Of a stretch of 64,000 bases of DNA, positions 26,128 through 34,250 are shown in pieces. Position 1 is the stretch's first letter; each line of letters opens with the position of its first letter. The stretch lies in contig NZ_SMCO01000012.1 in NCBI RefSeq assembly GCF_004346685.1, forward strand, positions 45,910 to 109,909, written 5' to 3'. A program made the translations under genes and the position numbers. The DNA is from Sulfurirhabdus autotrophica. GTDB lineage: Bacteria > Pseudomonadota > Gammaproteobacteria > Burkholderiales > SMCO01. The notes under the pieces were generated by a model, which was given only the letters and a program-made list of their open reading frames with translations, was not told the DNA's origin and did no database searches.

Positions 26128-28455
26128 TTAACGTGTTAGTCCAGCATAAAGCAACGGAAGTTTTTCCGGTAACCGTTCCACGTGATCCACCACCATAAAA
26201 TTCTTGGCTCCGAAAATACGTGATACATACTGGTCTGCACGTGGGTCGAGGCTCATACAGTACGTCACAATTCCGGATCGCCCCGCTTCTTCAACGGCCT
26301 TTTTGGTGTCGTGGCGCAGGTATTGTGGATCACGCACATCCACGTCAGCAGGTTCTCCATCAGTGATCACCAGCATCAATTTCTTGGTTGAACGCTGCAT
26401 TTTGAGATAATGACTCGCATGGCGAATTGCGCTACCCATACGGGTAGAGAGTTGGCCGGTCATGCCTGCCAGTTTGGCTTTAGGTTCGTCATTGTATGGC
26501 TGATCGAAATCTTTGAAGCGGAAGTATTCGACATTGTGCCTGCCATCTGAACAGAAACCATGAATAGCAAAGGGGTCGCCGATCTTGCTAATCGCATCGG
26601 AAAGCAATACACAAGCCTGGCGGGTTAGTTCAAGCACGGAAAATTCCTGGCCTGCTACTTTGTCGTTAGTGGATTCTGAGAGATCCAGCAATACCATCAC
26701 TGAAATATCCCTTACTTTGCGTACAGAGCGCATCATGATACGTGGGTCTGGTTGTTGTCCCATACGGATGTCGATCATGGAGCGGATAGCGGCATTGATA
26801 TCCACCTCATCACCGTCTTCCAGCTTGCGTATGCGTTGCACGCCCTGGGGCTGCATTGCATCCAGCAAAAATTTCATGCGCGAAATAACGCGCTTGTGTT
26901 GCGCAGTAATGTCGTTAATGATTTGCAAGTCACCTGACTTGGCCCGCTTTTCCAGCACGGTAGCCCAACTTGGGCGCTCCAGCTGAATCTGGTAATCCCA
27001 CTCAGAGTAGTGGAAAGGCTCAGAAACGGGTTCCTTGCCTTCCATCTGATTATAAGACAATCCCATATCCTCATAAGGAAACAGCTCGGTACCGAGTGTC
27101 CAGATTTCCTGTGCATCATCTCCTGCAAGCTCGGTGTCGATCTCGTTGACCATTTCCATCAAGGTGACGCGTTTGCGCAACTGCTTGGGCGAATCAAATC
27201 CGGCAGCGAGGGATTTATTGAAATCGAACTCCTCAAACTCCCAGAAGTAACGGTTGTCGTCAAGGTAAGGTGCAGTCAAAATATCAGTGCGAGGGTTAAA
27301 CGGGATACGTTTTTCCATAAAAGCATGGGCAAGTGTGACGCCAATATCCCATGAAATCTGATTGCTTTGAAATTGGTCCGCGCCTTCCTTGAACAGCGTA
27401 CGACCTTGCGCTATCCAGGGGTCATTGTCTTCGTACTTGTCGTCGAGTAATGCCCGGGAAAGACGGTTAAGGTAGTCGCCAGCGGAGGCTGACTGGGCAG
27501 GGTTTGCAGAGTGAAACTGCGACCAGATTTGCTTAAGACCCGGGAAACCTTGAATTGATAAAGCTTGAACCCGCGCATCTTCAATCACGGAGATCACTGC
27601 CATTTGCCATGGGTTGATAGATTCAGCTGAGATAGGATCGCGTGTGTAAACCAGATGCGCTGCACAATGGGCGCTGGCTGCCCGATAAAGCTCAAGACCT
27701 GGGATACCTTCATAATCGTCAAAGGCATCCGGTACGTGAATGAAATATCCCTCGATGAATGGTTTGTAGCCATCGCGTTTCTCAAAGTCGCCGGAAGTAG
27801 GGCGCATGAAGAAGTCGCGGGCCCAAAGTGCACGCAGGTACATGTTAATCCGACGCTGAACGTCTATGAACAACGTGCCTTTGCGCTCATTTTGCAAAAC
27901 AGCCAGAGACTCTTTGCTCTGGAGGCCAAAGTATAGGACTTGTTCAGGATAGTCTGTGCGGTGTGCCTGGGCACCCCACAGTGCCCAACGACGCAGTCCA
28001 CCGAGGGTGAGCTGGTTAAATAATACTTCCAGATTGTCCAGCATGGGACGGACACCACGGGGAGCCTGGGCTACCAGCAGGCTAAGAAACTGCAGGTATT
28101 TGACAAATAATTGACCATCGCCCAAGCGTTTAGCCGCCGTAGGCGCGGTAGCCAGCATCAACTCAATTACAGCACCGGAGGTCTTGGAAGACAAGTTCAT
28201 GGCTGTTTGTATCAAGTCGGCGACGACATCTTCACCCACTTCTTTGGCGACCTGAGGCGCTTCGTCCAGCCAGGTTGCAACCAGTTCGCAGCCGCGACCA
28301 AGTCGCCGCAATGCAAGCGCACCTTTCAGATAATGGTCGAGCCCTTGTGGCGAGAATATCTTGGCGGCCTCTACCCAGGCTGAACGCAGTGTTTCCTGCG
28401 ATTCCGGTGTGAGTTCGTCGAGAATTTCTTTGTAATCGTCGAGATTAATGCTCAT
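26128..28455 (-). CDS. cbbO: RuBisCO activase subunit CbbO (VWA domain)
   Basis: The 775-residue protein is the CbbO/NorD-type partner of the AAA+ protein CbbQ. The long N-terminal part is mostly helical. The C-terminal von Willebrand factor A domain has a MIDAS metal site, DLSESTND, at about residues 585-592, followed by TRMGSAIRHASHYLKMQRST and MLVITDGEPADVD. In studied CbbQO systems, CbbO binds RuBisCO through the MIDAS site and CbbQ hexamers use ATP to remove inhibitory sugar phosphates. It is the last gene of cbbLSQO. A 203-bp gap with inverted repeats separates it from cbbQ, so it may be expressed at a lower level. Confidence 0.92.
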   Translation of the reverse strand: MSINLDDYKEILDELTPESQETLRSAWVEAAKIFSPQGLDHYLKGALALRRLGRGCELVATWLDEAPQVAKEVGEDVVADLIQTAMNLSSKTSGAVIELMLATAPTAAKRLGDGQLFVKYLQFLSLLVAQAPRGVRPMLDNLEVLFNQLTLGGLRRWALWGAQAHRTDYPEQVLYFGLQSKESLAVLQNERKGTLFIDVQRRINMYLRALWARDFFMRPTSGDFEKRDGYKPFIEGYFIHVPDAFDDYEGIPGLELYRAASAHCAAHLVYTRDPISAESINPWQMAVISVIEDARVQALSIQGFPGLKQIWSQFHSANPAQSASAGDYLNRLSRALLDDKYEDNDPWIAQGRTLFKEGADQFQSNQISWDIGVTLAHAFMEKRIPFNPRTDILTAPYLDDNRYFWEFEEFDFNKSLAAGFDSPKQLRKRVTLMEMVNEIDTELAGDDAQEIWTLGTELFPYEDMGLSYNQMEGKEPVSEPFHYSEWDYQIQLERPSWATVLEKRAKSGDLQIINDITAQHKRVISRMKFLLDAMQPQGVQRIRKLEDGDEVDINAAIRSMIDIRMGQQPDPRIMMRSVRKVRDISVMVLLDLSESTNDKVAGQEFSVLELTRQACVLLSDAISKIGDPFAIHGFCSDGRHNVEYFRFKDFDQPYNDEPKAKLAGMTGQLSTRMGSAIRHASHYLKMQRSTKKLMLVITDGEPADVDVRDPQYLRHDTKKAVEEAGRSGIVTYCMSLDPRADQYVSRIFGAKNFMVVDHVERLPEKLPLLYAGLTR

Positions 28456-28559
28456 GGATCATTCCAATTCCAAATATAAACGATAACTGCTGTGGCTTCG
28501 TCTTCGGCTCTTAGCCGGGCTATTTGTACTGTTTTCGTTGCCTCAGCTTGGCAGACCTT

Positions 28560-28580
28560 TCTATTTCCCCGGGAAATAGA
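28560..28580. repeat. Perfect inverted repeat between cbbQ and cbbO
   Basis: TCTATTTCCC at 28560-28569 is followed, after a single C, by its exact complement GGGAAATAGA. It lies in the 203-bp cbbQ-cbbO gap. No T run follows on the minus strand, so it is not an ordinary terminator. A protein-binding site or a transcript-stabilising element is more likely. Confidence 0.55.
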
Positions 28581-28604
28581 ATCAAGTCATTAAGGAAGAG
28601 GCAT

Positions 28605-28651
28605 GGAGGCGCAGAGAGTTTTACAGTGAAGCCTCCCCGCGCCTTTGCGGT
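28605..28651. repeat. Degenerate GC-rich intergenic repeat
   Basis: GGAGGC at 28605 pairs with GCCTCC at 28631, and the flanks read GCGCAGAGAG and GCGCCTTTGCGGTTAA. This resembles the widespread CGCAGAGGCGCAGAG type of intergenic repeat found in many proteobacterial genomes. A related element is at 49150-49271. Confidence 0.4.
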
Positions 28652-28658
28652 TAATCAC

Positions 28659-29462
28659 TTAGAAAAAGGTTGTGACTGCGGCATCCAGTGCATCACGCAT
28701 ATCAGGATCATCCGTAATCGGGCGAACCAGTGTTACGCGGCAGGCATCCTTGGGGTCTACGCCCTTTGCGATCAGACTTGCGCCATACACCAGCATCCGG
28801 GTAGAAATCCCTTCGTCCAGACCGTGCCCTTTCAAATTGCGGGCGCGTTCGGCAATTGAAACCAGTTTGTCAGCAATATCCGCACTGACTCCGCCTTCGT
28901 GCGTGACGATTTCGGTCTCAATGTCATGTGAGGGATAATTGAAGTCCAAGGCACCAAAACGTTGTTTGGTGGATTGCTTCAGATCTTTCATCAGGGACTG
29001 ATACCCAGGGTTGTATGAAATAACCAGCTGAAAGTCAGGGTGTGCATTGATCAATTCACCTTTCTTTTCAAGCGGCAGAACGCGACGGTTATCAGTCAAA
29101 GGGTGGATAACCACGGTGGTGTCCTGACGTGCTTCCACTACTTCATCCAGATAGCAGATTGCGCCATAACGAGCTGCAAGCGCTAATGGACCATCCTGCC
29201 AACGGGTACCATTGGCATCTAGCAGAAAACGACCAACCAGATCAGAGGCAGTCATGTCTTCGTTACAAGCAACGGTGATCAGCGGCTTTTGCAGTTTCCA
29301 CGCCATATATTCAACAAAACGGGTTTTACCGCAACCAGTCGGGCCTTTCAACATCATGGGCATACGTACTGAATAAGCAGCTTCGTAAAGCGCCACCTCG
29401 TCTGTGACAGAGTGATAGTAGGGTTCTTTCTCAACAATGTACTGCTTGATAACGTCGTTCAT
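28659..29462 (-). CDS. cbbQ: RuBisCO activase AAA+ ATPase CbbQ
   Basis: The 267-residue protein is a MoxR-type AAA+ ATPase. Walker A is [10 protein letters not shown] at about residues 39-48, Walker B is [11 protein letters not shown] near 105, and sensor and arginine-finger regions follow ([34 protein letters not shown]). With CbbO it reactivates form I RuBisCO by releasing tightly bound sugar phosphates. The ATG at 29462 has AAGGAA upstream. A strong terminator-like hairpin lies between cbbS and this gene, so CbbQ should be made in much smaller amounts than RuBisCO, which suits a catalytic activase. Confidence 0.93.
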   Translation of the reverse strand: MNDVIKQYIVEKEPYYHSVTDEVALYEAAYSVRMPMMLKGPTGCGKTRFVEYMAWKLQKPLITVACNEDMTASDLVGRFLLDANGTRWQDGPLALAARYGAICYLDEVVEARQDTTVVIHPLTDNRRVLPLEKKGELINAHPDFQLVISYNPGYQSLMKDLKQSTKQRFGALDFNYPSHDIETEIVTHEGGVSADIADKLVSIAERARNLKGHGLDEGISTRMLVYGASLIAKGVDPKDACRVTLVRPITDDPDMRDALDAAVTTFF

Positions 29463-29557
29463 GTCAGTTCCTTGTGGTTCAGCGATCAGCTATCAGTTTT
29501 CAGCAATTGTGCATTTCGCATTTCTTACTAACAACAGATAGCTGATGACTGATATTT

Positions 29558-29596
29558 AAATAAAAAGCCCCCGCCACCTCGCGGCAACGGGGGCTT
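29558..29596 (-). terminator. Terminator-like hairpin after cbbS
   Basis: On the minus strand AAGCCCCCG (29588-29596) and CGGGGGCTT (29565-29573) form a 9-bp, mostly GC stem around a 14-nt loop. TTTTTATTTAAA follows directly, so it has the form of an intrinsic terminator. It lies about 30 bp after the cbbS stop codon and about 100 bp before cbbQ. It probably ends most cbbLS transcripts and lets a fraction read into cbbQO. Confidence 0.8.
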
Positions 29597-29625
29597 ATAT
29601 CAGGTTTTTAACCTGCCGCTTGGGT

Positions 29626-29982
29626 TTAAACCGTTTTACCGCGGTAAATCACCATGGATGCACCTTGGGATTGGTTGAAGTTGTTATAACCAATCAGGCG
29701 AACATGGTTGTCTGGGTTGGCTTTGTGACAAGCCAATGCTTCAGCCAGCACCACACTAACGTCGGTTTCACCGAACATAGGCAGTTTCCACATGTACCAG
29801 TATGAGTCCATCAAATGCTCTGGTTCTGTGTGTTCAATAGCTGGGTTCCAGCCTTTTGAAATCAGATATTCCACTTGTTTCTTGATGTCTTCATCAGACA
29901 TTGCAGGCAAGTAGGAGAAAGTTTCAAACTTGCGGCTGGCTGGATCGCTTACGCGCGATTTATAATCCATCACTTCATTCAT
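29626..29982 (-). CDS. cbbS: RuBisCO small subunit, form I
   Basis: This 118-residue small subunit shows the usual family segments: [50 protein letters not shown] and [20 protein letters not shown]. Eight copies cap the CbbL octamer in the L8S8 holoenzyme. Start and length are normal for bacterial form IA, and AAGGA precedes the ATG. It follows cbbL after 72 bp that hold a long perfect hairpin, and it is followed by a terminator-like hairpin. Confidence 0.95.
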   Translation of the reverse strand: MNEVMDYKSRVSDPASRKFETFSYLPAMSDEDIKKQVEYLISKGWNPAIEHTEPEHLMDSYWYMWKLPMFGETDVSVVLAEALACHKANPDNHVRLIGYNNFNQSQGASMVIYRGKTV

Positions 29983-30015
29983 GATTCATCCTTTTCATAT
30001 TGATTCGTTTGTTAA

Positions 30016-30045
30016 ATCCTGCATCGGCCTGGGCCGATGCAGGAT
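30016..30045 (-). promoter_or_regulatory. Perfect 14-bp stem-loop between cbbL and cbbS
   Basis: ATCCTGCATCGGCC at 30016-30029 is matched exactly by GGCCGATGCAGGAT at 30032-30045 with two bases between. It begins about 10 bp after the cbbL stop and leaves room for the cbbS ribosome site. No T run follows, so it probably protects the 3' end of cbbL mRNA or marks a processing site and helps set the L:S ratio. Confidence 0.7.
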
Positions 30046-30054
30046 AGACCATTC

Positions 30055-31476
30055 TTACTTGTGAGCAACGTCCAGCTTGTCAACAGTGTCAAACTCGAAC
30101 TTGATTTCTTTCCATGTTTCCATAGCGATTTTCAGTTCAGGGCTGTTTGCTGCTGCCTTGGTCAGGATGTCTTTACCTTCTTTCTCGATGGCTACACCCT
30201 TGTTACGTGCTTCTACGCAAGCTTCCAGCGCAACACGGTTAGCTGCTGCACCTGCAGCGTTACCCCATGGGTGACCCAATGTACCGCCACCGAATTGCAA
30301 CACGGAATCATCACCGAAGATGTTTACCAAAGCTGGCATGTGCCATACGTGAATACCACCAGAAGCTACTGGCAATACGCCTGGCATGGACCCCCAGTCT
30401 TGATCGAAAAACAGACCACGACTACGATCTTCTTTGATGAATTCGTCACGCATGGTGTCGATCCAGCCTAAAGTAGCTTCACGATCGCCTTCCAGTTTAC
30501 CTACAACGGTACCGGAGTGCAGGTGATCACCACCAGACAGACGCAGTACCTTGGTCAATACGCGGAAGTGAATACCGTGGTGCGGGTTGCGGTCAAGCAC
30601 AGCGTGCATAGCACGGTGAATGTGCAACAGCATGCCGTTGTTACGACACCAATTAGCCAAACCTGTGTTAGCAGTCAAACCGCCGGTCAGGTAGTCATGC
30701 ATAATGATCGGTGCGCCGATTTCTTTAGCAAATTCTGCGCGCTTGTACATTTCTTCTGGTGTAGGAGCGGTAACGTTCAGGTAGTGACCTTTACGCTCAC
30801 CGGTTTCACGCTCAGCTTTTAATGTGGCTTCTTGTACGAATTCGAAACGATCGCGCCAGCGCATGAAAGGCTGACTGTTAACGTTTTCATCGTCTTTGGT
30901 GAAGTCCAAACCGCCGCGCAGACATTCGTATACAGCGCGACCGTAGTTCTTTGCAGACAGACCCAGCTTAGGCTTGATGGTACAGCCCAGCATTGGACGG
31001 CCATACTTGTTCATCTTGTCGCGTTCTACTTGAATACCTTGAGGAGGCCCACCGCAGGTCTTTACGTAAGCGATTGGGAAACGGATGTCTTCCAGACGCA
31101 GTGCGCGCAGTGCCTTGAAACCAAATACGTTACCAACCAAAGAGGTCAATACGTTAACAACAGATCCTTCCTCGAACAGGTCGATTGGGTAAGCAACGAA
31201 AGCATAGAAGCAGGTGTCATCACCAGGTACGTCTTCAATGCGATATGCGCGACCTTTGTAGTAATCCAGATCGGTCAACAGATCGGTCCACACTGTGGTC
31301 CATGTACCGGTTGAGGATTCAGCAGCAACAGCAGCGGCAACTTCTTCGCGATCCACACCGGCTTGAGGGGTGATTTTGAAACACGCAAGAATATCGGTAT
31401 CCAGTGGTGTGTATTCCGGCGTCCAGTAGGTTGCGCGGTACTCTTTTACACCGGCGTTGTATGATTTTACAGCCAT
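30055..31476 (-). CDS. cbbL: RuBisCO large subunit, form I (IAq-type context)
   Basis: The 473-residue protein is a form I RuBisCO large subunit, which carboxylates ribulose-1,5-bisphosphate. The carbamylated Lys and the Mg-binding Asp-Glu are in [17 protein letters not shown] at about residues 187-203, loop 6 is [12 protein letters not shown] near 325, and [18 protein letters not shown] is near 400. The N-terminus ([20 protein letters not shown]) is of the proteobacterial IA type. Linkage to cbbS, cbbQ and cbbO, with no carboxysome shell genes, suggests a IAq form. AGGAG lies seven bases before the ATG. Divergent cbbR and putative operator repeats lie upstream. Confidence 0.97.
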   Translation of the reverse strand: MAVKSYNAGVKEYRATYWTPEYTPLDTDILACFKITPQAGVDREEVAAAVAAESSTGTWTTVWTDLLTDLDYYKGRAYRIEDVPGDDTCFYAFVAYPIDLFEEGSVVNVLTSLVGNVFGFKALRALRLEDIRFPIAYVKTCGGPPQGIQVERDKMNKYGRPMLGCTIKPKLGLSAKNYGRAVYECLRGGLDFTKDDENVNSQPFMRWRDRFEFVQEATLKAERETGERKGHYLNVTAPTPEEMYKRAEFAKEIGAPIIMHDYLTGGLTANTGLANWCRNNGMLLHIHRAMHAVLDRNPHHGIHFRVLTKVLRLSGGDHLHSGTVVGKLEGDREATLGWIDTMRDEFIKEDRSRGLFFDQDWGSMPGVLPVASGGIHVWHMPALVNIFGDDSVLQFGGGTLGHPWGNAAGAAANRVALEACVEARNKGVAIEKEGKDILTKAAANSPELKIAMETWKEIKFEFDTVDKLDVAHK

Positions 31477-31546
31477 AACAATCTCCTAGTTAATAACAAA
31501 GTCAGTTTCACGCCAGCCATATTGCAGTTAGCGGCTGATTGGTAAT

Positions 31547-31603
31547 GCACTATACAGATAGTGCGCTATAAGTAACATTCAGTATTTATGATAATTATGA
31601 TAA
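31547..31603. promoter_or_regulatory. cbbL-cbbR control region with likely CbbR sites
   Basis: The 182-bp divergent gap holds two features. A 9-bp unit TTATGATAA occurs twice in direct tandem at 31586-31594 and 31595-31603. An inverted repeat GCACTAT-N4-ATAGTGC spans 31547-31564 and overlaps a TATAGT (minus strand, 31549-31554) that could be the cbbL -10 box. With that -10, the tandem repeat lies about 45-60 bp before the cbbL transcript start, the usual place for an activating LysR-type regulator. Binding by CbbR is inferred. Confidence 0.6.
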
Positions 31604-31658
31604 GCTATTACTTATGGTTATTTTCCTGCTTGGAATTCATTATTATAGTTCAACTTAA

Positions 31659-32570
31659 ATGTTACATCTGACTTTTCGGCAATTGAGCGTGTTTGAAGCT
31701 GTAGCGCGCCATTTGAATTATTCGCGTGCTGCGGAAGAAATGCATTTATCGCAACCCGCTGTTTCTATGCAGATCAAGCAGCTCGAAGAAAATGTGGGAC
31801 TTTCTCTGTTTGAGCAACTGGGGAAAAAGATTTTTCTAACTGAGGCTGGCCATGAGTTATATCATTACAGCCGAACCATCGCTCAGCAACTAACAGAAGC
31901 AGAAGCCGTTATTAATGAGTTGAAAGGGGTTAAGCGCGGTAAGTTGAAGATTTCAGTAGCTAGCACAGCTAATTATTTTGCACCTCAGTTACTGGCGACT
32001 TTTATTCAACGGTTTCCTGATGTGACTGTCAGTTTGAACGTGACTAACCGCGAAACTTTGCTCAATCAACTTGCTCATAATGAAATGGATATGGCCATCA
32101 TGGGTCAGCCGCCAGATGGTTTGGATCTCGTGGCAGAATCTTTTATGGATAACCCTCTGGTGATTATTGCCCCTGTTAATCACCCTCTTGTCGTTGAAAA
32201 AAGTATTCCTTTGGAACGTCTGCAAAATGAGACCTTTCTTGTGCGTGAACAAGGCTCAGGCACACGAATATCAATGGAACGTTTTTTCTCTCTGCACGGT
32301 ATCAGGTTGACAACCGGTATGGAAATGAGCAGTAATGAGGCGATCAAACAAGCAGTACAAGCAGGTTTGGGATTAGGGATTGTTTCTATCCATACTTTAG
32401 CACTGGAGTTGGAATTGAACCGGCTTGCGGTGTTAGATGTAGAGTCATTTCCCATCATGCGGCACTGGTTTGTTGTCCATCGAGCGAACAAAAGGCTTTC
32501 TGTTGTCTCTTTGGCATTCAAAAAGTTTTTATTGGACGAGGCAGCAGAATTAATGGCGCAAGCAAGCTAA
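31659..32570 (+). CDS. cbbR: LysR-type transcriptional regulator CbbR
   Basis: The 303-residue protein is a LysR-family regulator. The N-terminal winged helix-turn-helix is LTFRQLSVFEAVARHLNYSR and AAEEMHLSQPAVSMQIKQLE (residues 3-42), joined by a linker helix to an effector domain from about residue 90. Divergent orientation to cbbL is the standard CbbR arrangement. CbbR activates cbb operons in response to metabolites such as RuBP or phosphoenolpyruvate, depending on species. I see no Shine-Dalgarno site before the ATG. The repeats in the intergenic region are its likely targets, and it probably also controls itself. Confidence 0.92.
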   Translation: MLHLTFRQLSVFEAVARHLNYSRAAEEMHLSQPAVSMQIKQLEENVGLSLFEQLGKKIFLTEAGHELYHYSRTIAQQLTEAEAVINELKGVKRGKLKISVASTANYFAPQLLATFIQRFPDVTVSLNVTNRETLLNQLAHNEMDMAIMGQPPDGLDLVAESFMDNPLVIIAPVNHPLVVEKSIPLERLQNETFLVREQGSGTRISMERFFSLHGIRLTTGMEMSSNEAIKQAVQAGLGLGIVSIHTLALELELNRLAVLDVESFPIMRHWFVVHRANKRLSVVSLAFKKFLLDEAAELMAQAS

Positions 32571-32701
32571 AGTAGTTTTCAAGTTGTAATGCGAGTAAAA
32601 ATGCACCGCCAAGATTTTTTTACGATAAGCATAACGCACATTATTTCGTAATGGAATTATGCTAGTTAGTTACAGTTGTATATTGTAAATTGACACTTTG
32701 G

Positions 32702-32745
32702 TATATGTGTGCAAGCATATAACAATATGGGTATCATATGACCCA
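32702..32745. promoter_or_regulatory. Two inverted repeats upstream of small gene
   Basis: TATATG-N8-CATATA (32702-32721) is followed closely by TGGGT-N8-ACCCA (32728-32745). Both have arms separated by eight bases. They lie 45-90 bp before the small gene at 32790 and just after a TTGACA at 32690. They could be operators for a dimeric regulator. I found no good -10 at normal spacing, so the promoter itself is uncertain. Confidence 0.35.
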
Positions 32746-32789
32746 ATATAATAATAAATACTTAACTTGGCTCACTATAGGAGTAGATC

Positions 32790-32984
32790 ATGTCCAGACA
32801 TGATGCACTGCCAGTTTATGAAGTAGAATATCTGCCAGCGGAACGTAGGGTATCAGATAGATGTGAGCCGATTCAGCGGCTCATGGAGCTTCTCCCGTCC
32901 AGTGAGAGAAGGAAATCGCCAGGGCGCCGAGAAGACGATTGGAATGCTTATTATGCTGCAGGCCTTCCTTTGTCATCCTTGTAA
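32790..32984 (+). CDS. Small Arg-rich hypothetical protein
   Basis: The product would be 64 residues. A good Shine-Dalgarno site (AGGAG, seven bases before the ATG) and a strong terminator about 40 bp after the stop make it look like a complete small gene. It is rich in paired Arg with acidic neighbours: PAERRVSDR, SSERRKSPGRREDD. No signal peptide or membrane helix is visible. It lies between cbbR and the fba terminator, so a link to carbon metabolism is possible, but I do not recognise the family. Confidence 0.55.
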   Translation: MSRHDALPVYEVEYLPAERRVSDRCEPIQRLMELLPSSERRKSPGRREDDWNAYYAAGLPLSSL

Positions 32985-33020
32985 TAAATTCGAATCTCTT
33001 TTCGTTCGCTTTGTATGCAT

Positions 33021-33052
33021 AAAAAAAGGGCGACCAACTGGTCGCCCTTTTT
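33021..33052. terminator. Bidirectional terminator
   Basis: AAAGGGCGACCA and TGGTCGCCCTTT (33025-33050) form a 12-bp perfect stem with a 2-nt spacer, flanked by an A run on one side and a T run on the other. It can end transcription of the small plus-strand gene and of the minus-strand fba gene, whose stop is 17 bp away. Confidence 0.88.
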
Positions 33053-33068
33053 AATGATACTTTAAAAC

Positions 33069-34133
33069 TTACTTCACAACTGCTTTCAGTGTGCCTTTGG
33101 CGTACATGGAAGCAATGGTGTCCAGATCAATCGGCTTGATCTTGCTAGCTTGACCAGCAGAACCGAAGGCAGTGAAACGTGCCTTGCAGATTTCTTTCAT
33201 TGCTAACATCGCTACTGCGTAGTATTTGCGTGGATCAAAGTTCTTTGGGTTTTCAGCCAGATGCTTGCGAATTGCACCAGTAGAAGCCATACGCAAATCT
33301 GTATCGATATTCACTTTACGTACACCGTGCTTGATACCTTCCACGATTTCTGCAACTGGCACGCCGTAGGTCTGACCCATGTCGCCACCGTGGCTGTTGA
33401 TGATTTCCAGCCAATCCTGAGGAACGGAAGAAGAACCATGCATAACCAGGTGAGTGTTAGGAATACGTGCATGAATTTCCTTAACACGATTAATAGCCAG
33501 AATGTCCCCGGTAGGAGGGCGTGTGAACTTGTAAGCGCCGTGTGAGGTGCCGATAGCGATAGCCAGTGCATCAACGCCGGTTGCTTTTACAAATTCTGCT
33601 GCTTCGTTAGGATCGGTCAAAAGCTGATCGTGACTGAGAACGCCTTCAGCGCCCTGACCGTCTTCTTTTTCACCCATTCCGGTTTCCAGTGAACCCAGAC
33701 AACCCAGCTCGCCTTCAACGGATACGCCCACTGCATGGGACATTTCAACTACTTTACGGGTAACTTCAACGTTGTATTCAAAACTTGAAGGGGTTTTTGC
33801 ATCTTCCAGCAAGGAACCGTCCATCATCACGCTGGAGAAACCAGAGCGAATAGCGTTGATACATACAGCTGGAGAAGCACCGTGATCCTGGTGCATCACA
33901 ACAGGAATGTGTGGATAGGCTTCAATTGCCGCAGCAATAAGGTGGCGCAGGAAGGCTTCACCAGCGTACTTGCGAGCACCTGCCGAACCTTGCATGATAA
34001 CCGGGCTGTTGCACTCGTCAGCAGCTTGCATGATTGCCTGAACTTGTTCCAGGTTGTTCACGTTGAAAGCAGGTAGGCCGTAACCATTTTCTGCAGCGTG
34101 ATCCAGTAGTTGACGCAATGAAACTAGAGCCAT
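33069..34133 (-). CDS. fba: Fructose-bisphosphate aldolase class II
   Basis: The 354-residue class II (zinc) aldolase condenses DHAP with glyceraldehyde-3-phosphate and, in Calvin-cycle strains, with erythrose-4-phosphate. [20 protein letters not shown] starts the barrel, [20 protein letters not shown] carries zinc-binding His residues, [17 protein letters not shown] is the conserved glutamate strand, and [15 protein letters not shown] and [20 protein letters not shown] follow. Length and residues match the CbbA/Fda branch common in autotrophic betaproteobacteria. It has a strong AAGGAGAT site and is the last gene of the tkt-gap-pgk-pyk-fba run. Confidence 0.94.
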   Translation of the reverse strand: MALVSLRQLLDHAAENGYGLPAFNVNNLEQVQAIMQAADECNSPVIMQGSAGARKYAGEAFLRHLIAAAIEAYPHIPVVMHQDHGASPAVCINAIRSGFSSVMMDGSLLEDAKTPSSFEYNVEVTRKVVEMSHAVGVSVEGELGCLGSLETGMGEKEDGQGAEGVLSHDQLLTDPNEAAEFVKATGVDALAIAIGTSHGAYKFTRPPTGDILAINRVKEIHARIPNTHLVMHGSSSVPQDWLEIINSHGGDMGQTYGVPVAEIVEGIKHGVRKVNIDTDLRMASTGAIRKHLAENPKNFDPRKYYAVAMLAMKEICKARFTAFGSAGQASKIKPIDLDTIASMYAKGTLKAVVK

Positions 34134-34227
34134 TTTAAGATCTCCTTAAATTAAAAATTAACGTATAGCCTGTTGGCCGGTTTTTGCAAAAAATCAAAAT
34201 TCAGGGGGTATTGGGACCAGAGCAGCC

Positions 34228-34250
34228 AAGTCCTTATTTAGTTAGGACTT
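34228..34250 (-). promoter_or_regulatory. Inverted repeat across the pyk stop codon
   Basis: AAGTCCT (34228-34234) and AGGACTT (34244-34250) form a 7-bp stem with a 9-nt loop. The pyk stop codon lies within it. No T run follows, and fba starts about 95 bp further on. It may slow decay of the pyk message or act with the similar repeats in the other gaps of this gene run. Confidence 0.45.

Noticed and set aside
30832..31314. 160-codon plus-strand frame opposite cbbL
   Set aside because: It lies wholly inside cbbL and reads as a shadow of its codon bias, with many Gln, Thr and Val and no recognisable motif.
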